Origin: Akkermansia sp.
GTDB taxonomy: Bacteria > Verrucomicrobiota > Verrucomicrobiia > Verrucomicrobiales > Akkermansiaceae
NCBI GenBank assembly: GCA_022787425.1
Contig: JALFWB010000013.1
Span: 1-38,220, forward strand
Direction of reading: 5' to 3'
Length of the DNA: 38,220 nt
Both the position numbers and the translations under genes were made by a program. Below, in pieces: positions 16,050 to 24,269 of this stretch. The notes below the pieces were generated by a model. The model was not told where the DNA came from. It saw only the letters and a program-made list of their open reading frames with translations, and searched no databases. How positions within the stretch are numbered: the stretch's first letter is position 1; each line of letters starts with the position of its first letter.

Positions 16050-16361
16050 ATGAAAGCGAAGAATATTTCACGCTATACTTACAAAAAAACGGCGTTCCAA
16101 GGTTGGCGTCTCTCCATCATGCGTGAGGGCAGCCAGTACACGGAGTATTTCTCCGACAAGCAGTACAACAATGACCACAAGGAATCCTTCCGTGCGGCCA
16201 AAACGGTGCGTGATGAGATTTTGGGCGCACTGAAAAAGTGCCGGGACGAGGCCAAGAAATGCAAGGTCAAGGCGGAGCACAAGCTGGCTGAGATCGTGAG
16301 CGACTACCGCGAGCGCCGCGCCAAGGCCAAGGCGGAGGCCGCGTCTGAGACGAAGCAATAA
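16050..16361 (+). CDS. small basic protein with AP2-like DNA-binding fold
   Basis: A 103-residue basic protein. The first 55 residues read like a three-stranded AP2/integrase-type DNA-binding domain. GWRLSIMREG (18-27) and YTEYFSD (30-36) form hairpin strands, and SFRAAKTVRDEI (46-57) forms the helix. A Lys/Ala/Glu-rich helix, probably a coiled coil, runs to the C-terminus. It may be a nucleoid-associated or regulatory protein; this is inference from the pattern. It is monocistronic, with its own promoter and a strong terminator. Confidence 0.75.
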   Translation: MKAKNISRYTYKKTAFQGWRLSIMREGSQYTEYFSDKQYNNDHKESFRAAKTVRDEILGALKKCRDEAKKCKVKAEHKLAEIVSDYRERRAKAKAEAASETKQ

Positions 16362-16400
16362 AACCGATCGAAGGCAGCGCAGACGCGCTGCAAAAAAGTT

Positions 16401-16445
16401 CTTCGTAAACGAAGGGGCAGCCCATCAAGGTTGCCCCTTTTTATT
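16401..16445. terminator. bidirectional intrinsic terminator
   Basis: On the plus strand AAGGGGCA (16412-16419) pairs with TGCCCCTT (16432-16439), followed by TTTTT, ending the AP2-like gene. On the minus strand the adjoining CTTCG/CGAAG hairpin (16401-16414) is followed by AACTTTTTT, which could end the LOG gene. Confidence 0.8.
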
Positions 16446-16495
16446 TGCGCAGCGAACGGTCAAGCCTGAGATCCCGGCCGCAAGCGGGTTGTCAA

Positions 16496-17593
16496 TCAAC
16501 TGAGGTCATTCACCGCATCGATGAGCATGCGCAGGCGCGCGTAGTTCCCCCGGCGGAAAGCAAAGCGCAGGCGCGGCAGCTCAGAGAGAGCAGGCTGAGG
16601 GTCAAGGTCATCGCGGCTCTCCGTCTGGCGCAGATCATTCTTCGGCATCAGGTCCGCATAGTCCGTGCGGAGCCAGTCCAACGACTCCTCATTCAGCGGA
16701 CTCATAAGGCGCAGGGTGATGGTATCCTCAAAGAAGAAATAGGAGTGGAAGCGGCTGTAGAAATGCTCGATATGCTCCACAGCATCCTCCCAACTCTTGG
16801 AGAGATACATCAGCCGCGTATCCTCCGGGGAAATCATGCCGGCGGCCAGCAGCTCGCGCAACACGAAGTCCCACCAACGCCGCCAGAACATCTCCCCGGG
16901 CGGATCCAGCAGCACCACGGGGAAGATCGTGGACTTACCGGTCTGGATGAGGGTGATCGTCTCGAAAATTTCATCCATGGTTCCGAAACCTCCCGTAAAG
17001 GCCACGAGCGCGTCCGTCTGCTTGAGGAAATTGAGCTTACGGGTAAAGAAATAGTAGAAATTCATCATCTTTTTGCTGTTGAGCATCACATGATTAGGGT
17101 GCTGCTCATACGGCAACGTAATGTTGAGACCGAAAGAATTTTTCTCCCCTGCCCCCTCATTGCAAGCCTGCATAATACCGGGGCCACCGCCTGTAATGAC
17201 CATATAACCGCGCTTAGTCATCTCGCGGGAGAATTTCTTGGCAATCTTATAAGAAGGGTCCTCCGGCTGCGTTCGGGCAGAGCCGTAGCAAGTCACTTTA
17301 CGGACATTCCGGTAGGGACGGAACATGCGGTCGGCATCCAACATCTCATTGATGGTTACGCTCATGATCTTCAGGTCATGCTCCTCCGACTCGGGATCCA
17401 TGGCCGCATTCATGGTCGTAGCCAGCATCTCCAGCACCACGTCCGGGTTATGTTCTCCGCAAAAACGATGTGCCAGATCATAAAGGTTCGCATCCAGCAC
17501 CGGGTTACCCGTTTTGGAAGGAATGCTGATGTCACTGTGGAACTCGGCACGGCTGTTGATGTCGTGCGCCGCTAAGATACTCGGCTTACTCAT
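16496..17593 (-). CDS. LOG family protein (nucleotide 5'-monophosphate phosphoribohydrolase-like)
   Basis: A 365-residue LOG-type protein. Family members hydrolyse the N-glycosidic bond of nucleoside 5'-monophosphates. Motifs are CYGSAR (102-107), ITGGGPGIMQACNEGA (133-148), Arg in FFTRKL (about 185) and GGFGTMDEIFE (201-211), the catalytic GGxGTxxE with Glu. It is longer than the usual 180-220 residues, with about 95 extra N-terminal residues and a longer C-terminus, as in other large LOG proteins. Start ATG 17593 lies 8 bases after its -10 box; the in-frame codons upstream to 17629 are promoter DNA. Confidence 0.88.
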   Translation of the reverse strand: MSKPSILAAHDINSRAEFHSDISIPSKTGNPVLDANLYDLAHRFCGEHNPDVVLEMLATTMNAAMDPESEEHDLKIMSVTINEMLDADRMFRPYRNVRKVTCYGSARTQPEDPSYKIAKKFSREMTKRGYMVITGGGPGIMQACNEGAGEKNSFGLNITLPYEQHPNHVMLNSKKMMNFYYFFTRKLNFLKQTDALVAFTGGFGTMDEIFETITLIQTGKSTIFPVVLLDPPGEMFWRRWWDFVLRELLAAGMISPEDTRLMYLSKSWEDAVEHIEHFYSRFHSYFFFEDTITLRLMSPLNEESLDWLRTDYADLMPKNDLRQTESRDDLDPQPALSELPRLRFAFRRGNYARLRMLIDAVNDLS

Positions 17594-17600
17594 GCTCCCC

Positions 17601-17629
17601 ATTATGCGCCCGATGGCACAGAAAAGCAA
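17601..17629 (-). promoter_or_regulatory. sigma70-type promoter of LOG gene
   Basis: Minus strand: TTGCTT (17629-17624), 17-bp spacer, CATAAT (17606-17601), with ATG 8 bases beyond. Confidence 0.7.
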
Positions 17630-17665
17630 GCAGAAAACACCCCACTGGCTGAAAATATACGGAAC

Positions 17666-19474
17666 TTATGCAGACTGAGCCTCTTTATCCATGCCCTGGC
17701 GGTCATAGAGCTCCTTGTAGAGCGGGCACTCTGCATACAACTGCTCGTGCGGGCCATCGGCAACAATGCGCCCCCGGTCAAAGACGAGAATGCGGTGCGC
17801 ATTGCGAATGGTGCTGAAACGATGCGCCACGATGAGCGTGGTGCGCCCCTGAGCCAGGGAGTCCAGCTGCTCTTGAATCTCGCGCTCACTCTCTGCATCC
17901 AGGGAGGCAGTCGCCTCATCCAAAATGAGGATCGGTGCGTTCTTCACAAAAGCGCGGGCAATGGCCACGCGCTGCCGCTGGCCGCCGGAAAGCCCCGTGC
18001 CCCCCTGCCCCAGTTCCGTGTCCAAGGTCTTATCGCCGTCCAAGAAGACACTGACCCGCGCCGCCTCCGCCGCGCTCCCGATCTCCTCCGGCGTGGCATC
18101 CGTCTTGCCCAAGGCAATGTTATCACGAATGCTGCCCGCAAAGAGCAGAGCCTGCTGGCCGACCAGTGCGATTTGATCACGCAGCTCGCGGTAGGTCAGG
18201 TCGCGGATGTCTATTCCATCTATCTTCACGCAACCCTCCGTGGGATCGTAAAAGCGAGGGATGAGGCTCGCGAAGGTCGTTTTACCGGCACCGCTGGGCC
18301 CCACGAGGCCAACGATTTGACCGGCGGGAATGCGCAGATTCACCTCCTGCAGCGCGGGGTGATTTTCATCGTAGCGGAAGTTCACGCCGCAAAGCTCAAT
18401 TTCCCCGCGAACGGGACCGGGGAAGTGCCTGGGCTCTGCAGGCTCCGGCATGGGATTGGGCTCCCGCAGCACCTCCTCGAGACGGCTGAGCGACCCCTGC
18501 GCGGCATTGAAGGAATTGTAGGCAATACCCGTGCGGCGCAGCGAGTCGAAACAGAAGAAGAGAGAAGCCGCAATGGCCAAGAAGGTCTGCAGATCCACGT
18601 TCGAGCTTCGGGCACTCACCAACAACACAGAAAGAGAGAGAGCCGTGACCACCTCAACGATGGGCACGAGAGCTTTCTGATACTTCACCTGCTTGATGAC
18701 ATTCGAGTTATAAGTATCCGTTGCCTCCGCAAAACTGCGGATCTGCTGCTCCTCCATAGCATAGGCACGCACCTCCCGCTGAGCCTCCAAGTTCTGCTGC
18801 AACACGGAGTTGAGATCACCCATCGCCTCCTGAGCGCGGCGCGATTTAACAGCTACTCGTCGTCCGAACTCCACCACGGGCCAAATGGCCAGCCCCAGCA
18901 GCAAAATACATGTGGCAAACACCCAACTGCCGCTGTACGAGAACAGCATAAAAATGAAGGCAGCCATGGCAGACAAAGCCGTCAGCGGCTGCTTAATAAG
19001 GTCATTGGCAACCTTGCCCAGCACGTTCTGCACGTTCGAGGTATCTGTCACCACGCGGCTGACGATGTCACCCTTGCGGGAGCCGTCCACATAGGACAGC
19101 GGCAGCTCCTGCAGGCGATCGAACACCGCCATGCGCAGATCCTCCAGAATGCGGATACCGAGCAAATTGACCATCACCGCATTGAGCCACTGCGCTACCC
19201 CTCGCACAAAAAACATCGCGGGCATCGTCAGAGCAGCCACGGCCAACAGCGTGCTGCGCGGGGCATCCGCCAAGCTCGGGAATATCCGGAAAAGATCCGG
19301 TGTCTCCGTTGACTGCGTTGAGTCAAAGAGCACGGGGAACACATATTTCACCATCACCGGAATGCCCAATCCGCTGGCAGCAGCGGCCACCAAACCGGTG
19401 AGGATGACGATGCCGAACAACAGGATGTGCGGCAACAGGAAGCGACGCAGAAAATAAAGAGTACGGGTTAACAT
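17666..19474 (-). CDS. ABC exporter half-transporter, MsbA-like
   Basis: A 602-residue half-transporter. An N-terminal six-helix exporter domain (about 10-330) is followed by an ATPase domain with GPSGAGKTT (about 390-398), LSGGQRQRVAIARA (about 497-510), Walker B ILILDEATASLD, and the switch His in IVAHRFST. The family exports lipids, lipid A, drugs or peptides. It starts inside the end of the preceding ABC gene (7-bp overlap), so the two probably form a heterodimer. The nearby waaA makes a lipid A or LPS-related substrate plausible, but nothing in the sequence proves it. Confidence 0.92.
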   Translation of the reverse strand: MLTRTLYFLRRFLLPHILLFGIVILTGLVAAAASGLGIPVMVKYVFPVLFDSTQSTETPDLFRIFPSLADAPRSTLLAVAALTMPAMFFVRGVAQWLNAVMVNLLGIRILEDLRMAVFDRLQELPLSYVDGSRKGDIVSRVVTDTSNVQNVLGKVANDLIKQPLTALSAMAAFIFMLFSYSGSWVFATCILLLGLAIWPVVEFGRRVAVKSRRAQEAMGDLNSVLQQNLEAQREVRAYAMEEQQIRSFAEATDTYNSNVIKQVKYQKALVPIVEVVTALSLSVLLVSARSSNVDLQTFLAIAASLFFCFDSLRRTGIAYNSFNAAQGSLSRLEEVLREPNPMPEPAEPRHFPGPVRGEIELCGVNFRYDENHPALQEVNLRIPAGQIVGLVGPSGAGKTTFASLIPRFYDPTEGCVKIDGIDIRDLTYRELRDQIALVGQQALLFAGSIRDNIALGKTDATPEEIGSAAEAARVSVFLDGDKTLDTELGQGGTGLSGGQRQRVAIARAFVKNAPILILDEATASLDAESEREIQEQLDSLAQGRTTLIVAHRFSTIRNAHRILVFDRGRIVADGPHEQLYAECPLYKELYDRQGMDKEAQSA

Positions 19475-21327
19475 GCAGCTCGGCTGTTTTGTTGTGCCTC
19501 GCTCACCTGCTCATCGTACAGATTGCGGTAGAGGGGGCATTGCTCGTAAAGTTCATCGTGAGTACCATCGGCGATGATGCGTCCCTTCTCAAACACGAGG
19601 AGACGCTGTGCCATGCGAAGAGTACTGAAGCGGTGTGCAATGATAAACGTTGTGTGTCCCCGAGCCAGCTTCTCCAGCTCGCCCTGAATCAGTGCCTCAC
19701 TCTTCATATCAAGGGCGGAGGTCGCTTCATCCAGAATCAACACGGGAGCATTCTTCAGGAAGGCCCGAGCAATGGACACACGCTGCCGCTGCCCGCCGGA
19801 GAGCCCTATCCCCCCCTCCTCCAGCATGCGGTCATAGCCGTCCGGATCCTGCATGGCAAACTCGGAAACACGCGCAGCCTCCCCTGCGGCCATCACCTCC
19901 TCACGCGTGGCACCGGGACGGCCGGCGGAGATGTTATCCGCAATCGTTCCCCGGAAGAGTGCCGCAAACTGCGACACCAGCCCGATGGCCCGCGTCCGAT
20001 CCTCACGCTTCAGCCGTCGCACATCAACGCCGTCGATGCTCACACTGCCGGAGTCAACCTCGTAAAATCGACAAACGAGGTTGATGAAAGTCGTCTTGCC
20101 GGAACCACTGGGACCGACCAATCCCACTACCTGCCCCGCAGGCACATGCACGTTAATATCAGTCAGCACGGGTTTACCGGGTTCATAGGAGAAGCACACC
20201 TTCTCAAAGTCAACCACCCCGGCCGTGGGCTGAGGAAGCGTAAGAGGATCGGACGGCTCCGGTGTCTCATCCTTGGCGTACAAAACCGCATTCAGGGACT
20301 TGATAACAGGAGCCATGATCTGGATCTGATTGAATGTGGCCGAGAGATTTTTGATGGGATCGTAACACAGGTAACAGGCTGTTGCCAAGGCTGTGAAGTC
20401 CTCCAGCGACATTCCCCTGCTGCACCCCTGATACAGGGCATAGGCCAAGGCCAGTGCGCTTACCACCTCGATGGCCGGGGAGATACCGGAGCTCCAGGCG
20501 CACATCTTGATCATAAATCCGTTAAAGGAGCGGATATACGTCACCAGACGCTTACGGAGGAAAGGCTGCAGATTAAAGGCCCTCACCTCGCGCTGGGCAC
20601 TCAGAGTCTCCTCCACCGTCTCGGTAATCTTGTTCAGACCTGCCAACATGGTCTGCATCTGCTTCACCATGGTTCTACCCACCCAACGCACCAAGGGAAT
20701 GGCGAGGGCGGCGATTGCCAAATTTGCCATCATGATTCCGCTGGCCTCATTGGAGATGGCATTGTACGCCAAGAATCCCACGGCAGAAAGAAGCGTGAGC
20801 GGCTGCACCACCAGGTTATTCATCACCATCACCATGCCGCCCTGCAGCATCTGGGTATATTGAATCGTCGTGGTCATCGTATCCCCCCGGGAGTGACGGT
20901 CCAGGAAGGAGAAGGAAAGCCACTGCAGGCGCTCGAAAAGATGCAAACGCATGTCGGAGAGCACGCGGGTTCCGGCCACGGTCAACAGATAGGTGTTAAA
21001 GTAAGTTGCAAGTCCGCGCACCAGCATAAGCAGTGGCATGAACAGAGCTGCCATCCACATGAGCAGCATCGGCCTGTCCATATCGCGGAGCAGCGGACAC
21101 GCATCCAAAGCTTGGGTGAGTAAGTCCGGCGCAGGACGAGTTCCGAACACAATGGGAACCACTCGCTGCAATATCACCGGCAGACCGAAACCACCCGTCA
21201 ACCCGGCAACCACCCCCGCAAGGACAGCCCAAAAGAGAATACACCTGTGCGGACGAAAATAGCGCCGGATGAGCGGCTTATAGACGGCCCACAGGCTCCG
21301 TTTCTCTGTTGAAGATGTGTCTGCCAT
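19468..21327 (-). CDS. ABC exporter half-transporter, MsbA-like (partner)
   Basis: A 619-residue half-transporter with a transmembrane domain (about 25-340) and an ATPase domain with GPSGSGKTT (about 404-412), LSGGQRQRVSIARA (about 509), Walker B VLILDEATSALD, and IIAHRFST. Both ATP sites look intact in this protein and in its partner, so neither shows the degenerate site typical of some heterodimers. The first four of five upstream genes are in the same direction, but this gene has its own promoter at 21345-21373. Confidence 0.92.
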   Translation of the reverse strand: MADTSSTEKRSLWAVYKPLIRRYFRPHRCILFWAVLAGVVAGLTGGFGLPVILQRVVPIVFGTRPAPDLLTQALDACPLLRDMDRPMLLMWMAALFMPLLMLVRGLATYFNTYLLTVAGTRVLSDMRLHLFERLQWLSFSFLDRHSRGDTMTTTIQYTQMLQGGMVMVMNNLVVQPLTLLSAVGFLAYNAISNEASGIMMANLAIAALAIPLVRWVGRTMVKQMQTMLAGLNKITETVEETLSAQREVRAFNLQPFLRKRLVTYIRSFNGFMIKMCAWSSGISPAIEVVSALALAYALYQGCSRGMSLEDFTALATACYLCYDPIKNLSATFNQIQIMAPVIKSLNAVLYAKDETPEPSDPLTLPQPTAGVVDFEKVCFSYEPGKPVLTDINVHVPAGQVVGLVGPSGSGKTTFINLVCRFYEVDSGSVSIDGVDVRRLKREDRTRAIGLVSQFAALFRGTIADNISAGRPGATREEVMAAGEAARVSEFAMQDPDGYDRMLEEGGIGLSGGQRQRVSIARAFLKNAPVLILDEATSALDMKSEALIQGELEKLARGHTTFIIAHRFSTLRMAQRLLVFEKGRIIADGTHDELYEQCPLYRNLYDEQVSEAQQNSRAAC

Positions 21328-21344
21328 TGTATCGTGCGTGCCCT

Positions 21345-21373
21345 ATTGTAGCAGAAACAAAGGGTCCGTGCAA
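21345..21373 (-). promoter_or_regulatory. sigma70-type promoter of the ABC pair
   Basis: Minus strand: TTGCAC (21373-21368), 17-bp spacer, TACAAT (21350-21345) in the context TGCTACAAT. The leader to ATG 21327 is about 11 bases. Confidence 0.75.
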
Positions 21374-21394
21374 CAGAAAAACACAGGCAGGGGC

Positions 21395-22696
21395 TTATTT
21401 CTGCTCCACTGTAGGCAGCCAAAGACTCTCCACCAAGCGCACACTGCGCTGCGTAGCCCCGGAATGCATATCCAAGGCACGAAAAGCCCGCTCACACTGC
21501 GCGCGCACTCCCTCGGGATCCGCCAGCAACCCACGTATGGTCTCCGACAGCTCCGCCGCCTCGCATCGCAGTGCACCACGCTCCTGCTCCAACATGTTCA
21601 TCAGGTCCGCAAAATTCGTCATGTCCGGTCCCGCAATCACCGGAACCCTCGCAGCGATGGCCTCCGCGGGGTTCTGCCCACCCTTGGCCAGGAAACTCTT
21701 GCCGATAACCACCACATCCGCCAAGGCAGTCCATGCGCGAAGCTCACCTGTCGTATCGGCTACATAGCAGCAATTCTCGGGAACAGCCCCCTCCTCCGGC
21801 AGCTCACCCGCCGTCCGCAGGATCGGGGAGAAACCCGCCGCCGCCAAGTCCCGACACACCTCCGCCCGCCGCTCCGCATGGCGGGGCACAATGAGCGGCC
21901 AAGCCCCGGCATCCCGCGCGGCCGCAGCTATCAACGCCTCCTCCCCTGCATGGGTCGAGGCCGCCAGCACCACGGGGCGTCCGCCGGACAAGCGGTGCAG
22001 AATGGCCGCGAAGTCCTCCCGCCGCTCCGGCCGGGCATCCGCAAGTGCGTCAAACTTGATGCTACCCGTCACAGTGATGATTTCCGGCCGCACGCCGATA
22101 CCCGCAAAGCGCCCGGCATCCCGCTCATTCTGCGCGCCCAAGGCCGTCAGCCGCTCAAACAGAAGCCGCGTAATGCCCCGAACCTTGCGATAGCGCCCCT
22201 CACTGCGCGGGGAGAGTCGCGCATTCAGCATCACCATCGGGATGTTCCGACGATGGCACACCTCCGCAAAGTTGGGCCACAGCTCCGCCTCAATGAGCAC
22301 CACCGCACGCGGGGTGAAACGCGACAGACAGCGGCCGGACAGCCCCGGCACATCCAGCGGGCTGTACAGCGCACGCACCCCCGGGAGTGCAGCATCCCGC
22401 ACCACCCGGTGCCCCGTAGCCGTTGAAGTGGCCAGCACCACGGGCTCCGAGTGAGTCTTGCGCCACTCGCGGATGAACTTGAGGGCGATGAACACCTCCC
22501 CCACGCTCACGGCATGCACATACAGCACCCCTTGCGGCTCCTCGCTGCGCGGACGGCGGTAGATACCGAAACGCTCGCTGAGCCCCGTTCCGAAGCCACC
22601 GCGGCGCTTCATCTTGACCAAATAGCCCGGTATGCTCACCAGCAAAAAGACCGGCAGCAAAAGGTTATACAACAGTAGAAAGATAAAACGCGCCAT
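21395..22696 (-). CDS. waaA: Kdo transferase (3-deoxy-D-manno-octulosonic acid transferase)
   Basis: A 433-residue GT30-type enzyme that adds Kdo from CMP-Kdo to lipid IVA. It has an N-terminal membrane anchor (3-22), then LSERFGIY with the catalytic-type Glu, HAVSVGEV (about residue 67), and in the C-terminal Rossmann domain the VLAASTHAGEE motif and NPAEAIAARVPVIAGPDMTNF. ATG 22696 starts 1 base after the rsmD stop codon, giving tight coupling. The in-frame extension to 22795 lies inside rsmD and is rejected. Its presence argues for a Gram-negative outer membrane with Kdo-type LPS. Confidence 0.93.
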   Translation of the reverse strand: MARFIFLLLYNLLLPVFLLVSIPGYLVKMKRRGGFGTGLSERFGIYRRPRSEEPQGVLYVHAVSVGEVFIALKFIREWRKTHSEPVVLATSTATGHRVVRDAALPGVRALYSPLDVPGLSGRCLSRFTPRAVVLIEAELWPNFAEVCHRRNIPMVMLNARLSPRSEGRYRKVRGITRLLFERLTALGAQNERDAGRFAGIGVRPEIITVTGSIKFDALADARPERREDFAAILHRLSGGRPVVLAASTHAGEEALIAAAARDAGAWPLIVPRHAERRAEVCRDLAAAGFSPILRTAGELPEEGAVPENCCYVADTTGELRAWTALADVVVIGKSFLAKGGQNPAEAIAARVPVIAGPDMTNFADLMNMLEQERGALRCEAAELSETIRGLLADPEGVRAQCERAFRALDMHSGATQRSVRLVESLWLPTVEQK

Positions 22697-22697
22697 A

Positions 22698-23258
22698 TCA
22701 CGCCTTGCGATAGAAAAGGATGGTATTCTTGCCGTAGCTGCGCTCATCCACAAGCTCCCAGCCCGCAAATTCCCGCGTGTTGCGGTCGCCCACACCGTAG
22801 CCGATCTGAGCCTCGGCGATGAAGAGTCCGTCCTCCGTCAGCAACTCCGCCGCACGGTCTGTCAGCAGCTCTGCGATCATATCCCGATCCCCCACGGCCT
22901 TGCAATACGGTGGATCCGCAAAAATGATGTCATACCGCCCCGCATCCCGCCGCACAAACTGCAGGCAATCACTCTGCACCACACTGCCGCCCGCCAGTCG
23001 GGATTTCTGCAAATTCTCCTTCGCCACCGCGCAGCTGATGCGGGAGGCATCCACCATGCGCGCCGACGCCGCACCCCGGCTCAGGGCCTCCAGACCCACG
23101 GACCCACTGCCGCAAAAGAGGTCCAGCACGCGCGCGCCCTCAATCACCGTACCCAGGATATTGAAGAGGGCCTCCCGCACGCGATCCTGCGTGGGGCGCA
23201 CCTCCCCCTGCGGCACCTTCAGGGGCATTCCCTTGGCTTTCCCGGCAATAATTCGCAT
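22698..23258 (-). CDS. rsmD: 16S rRNA m2G966 methyltransferase RsmD
   Basis: A 186-residue SAM-dependent methyltransferase of normal RsmD length. It begins with MRIIAGKAKGMPL and has RPTQDRVREALFN (about 24-36), SAM-binding VLDLFCGSGSVGLEAL (about 45-60) and catalytic FADPPY (about 115-120). The family methylates G966 of 16S rRNA in the small subunit. waaA follows directly. Confidence 0.95.
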   Translation of the reverse strand: MRIIAGKAKGMPLKVPQGEVRPTQDRVREALFNILGTVIEGARVLDLFCGSGSVGLEALSRGAASARMVDASRISCAVAKENLQKSRLAGGSVVQSDCLQFVRRDAGRYDIIFADPPYCKAVGDRDMIAELLTDRAAELLTEDGLFIAEAQIGYGVGDRNTREFAGWELVDERSYGKNTILFYRKA

Positions 23259-23271
23259 CGGCGGAGAAGGA

Positions 23272-23301
23272 GCCTCCCCCCGTCAACATACGGAGGGAGG
23301 C
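23272..23301 (-). terminator. hairpin after secreted-protein gene, weak terminator
   Basis: GCCTCCC and GGGAGGC (23272-23278 and 23295-23301) can pair, but the minus strand has no proper T-tract, so readthrough into rsmD is likely. Confidence 0.3.
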
Positions 23302-23311
23302 CCGGAAAAAA

Positions 23312-24094
23312 TCAACGCTGCCCCGGTTTCGTAGCACCGGCACGAGGCGTATCTACGGGGAAACGCATCATGTACCCGTGGTTTGTCAGCACTCGCCCGC
23401 TGATGGGGGAAATCTCCACCAGAACGTAGCTCACATACACAAACTTGCCATCCGTGCTCTTGGCCACCGTCACGCGCTCCTGAGTATGAGAGAAGGAGTC
23501 CTTGTTCTCCAAGGACCACTGCGTGCCCGTCATCGTACCGAAAGCGCAGTTCACCCCGGTGGAGAAAGGCTCGGCGTGCAACTCGCCGTTCGGGGAAACC
23601 CACACGTTGCCCTCCTTGCGATAACGCAGGTTGGCAATGGTCATGGGCTCCAGACCACGATTATTCTTCGTCAGAGCCAAGGCACGCCACTCACCGGGCT
23701 TGTCCCGGTCCTCCTTCATGTCCATCCCAACGGGAATGACAGGCACTACCTTCGTCTTCTTCCATGCAGCCAAATAGGCGTCATAGTCCTTCTTGCTGCT
23801 CCAGAGTTTGGGGGAATAGTTCAGTGCCGTGTTGGGCGGCATCCCCTTGGTGATCTCCTCACGATCGGCCTCAGGCAGCTGCTGCAGCTTCTGCATCAGA
23901 GCCTCGTGCATGGCTTGGAAGTCCTCGGAAATCTCCATGCGCACAACAGCCCCATTCATCAGGTCGGTTCCCGGCGCACAGGGGAAGTACTCTTTGATTT
24001 CCTTAGGTGCCTCCTCACCCTGCACTGCCGCCGCACACAGCACCGCCGGTGCCGCCGCAGCTGCCATCAACATCGATAATGCTCTCATATTCAC
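23312..24094 (-). CDS. secreted protein of unknown function
   Basis: A 260-residue protein with a signal peptide (hydrophobic Ala-rich 5-22; cleavage near AVQG-EE). The mature part has a PCAPGTDLMNG segment near residue 40, a charged helical region (60-85) and an all-beta-looking C-terminal half ending in VDTPRAGATKPGQR. No family is recognised. The start is either GTG 24094, which lies exactly 7 bases after the -10 box (leaderless), or ATG 24088 two codons later. Confidence 0.7.
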   Translation of the reverse strand: MNMRALSMLMAAAAAPAVLCAAAVQGEEAPKEIKEYFPCAPGTDLMNGAVVRMEISEDFQAMHEALMQKLQQLPEADREEITKGMPPNTALNYSPKLWSSKKDYDAYLAAWKKTKVVPVIPVGMDMKEDRDKPGEWRALALTKNNRGLEPMTIANLRYRKEGNVWVSPNGELHAEPFSTGVNCAFGTMTGTQWSLENKDSFSHTQERVTVAKSTDGKFVYVSYVLVEISPISGRVLTNHGYMMRFPVDTPRAGATKPGQR

Positions 24095-24100
24095 ACCAAA

Positions 24101-24129
24101 AGCCTACCACCTTTCCTTCGCCTTGGCAA
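24101..24129 (-). promoter_or_regulatory. sigma70-type promoter, leaderless start
   Basis: Minus strand: TTGCCA (24129-24124), 17-bp spacer, TAGGCT (24106-24101). GTG 24094 is 7 bases beyond. Confidence 0.6.
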
Positions 24130-24214
24130 GCACGAATTGTGAGCGTATGACAGTATCTGCCCCATTCCCTTTCCTCTCCGGGTAAAATGGGCCTTGTTTC
24201 AGTCGCAGAGACAC

Positions 24215-24248
24215 AAAAGCCCCGCAGGGCTCGGTGGCACTGCGGGGC
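24215..24248 (-). terminator. intrinsic terminator of proS
   Basis: GCCCCGCAG (24248-24240 on the minus strand) pairs with CTGCGGGGC (24227-24219), followed by TTTT. Confidence 0.88.
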
Positions 24249-24269
24249 GAAAAGACTCGGGCTGCGGCC

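Noticed and set aside
16445..17575. 376-codon plus-strand frame opposite the LOG gene
   Set aside because: Antisense shadow; the LOG motifs are on the minus strand.
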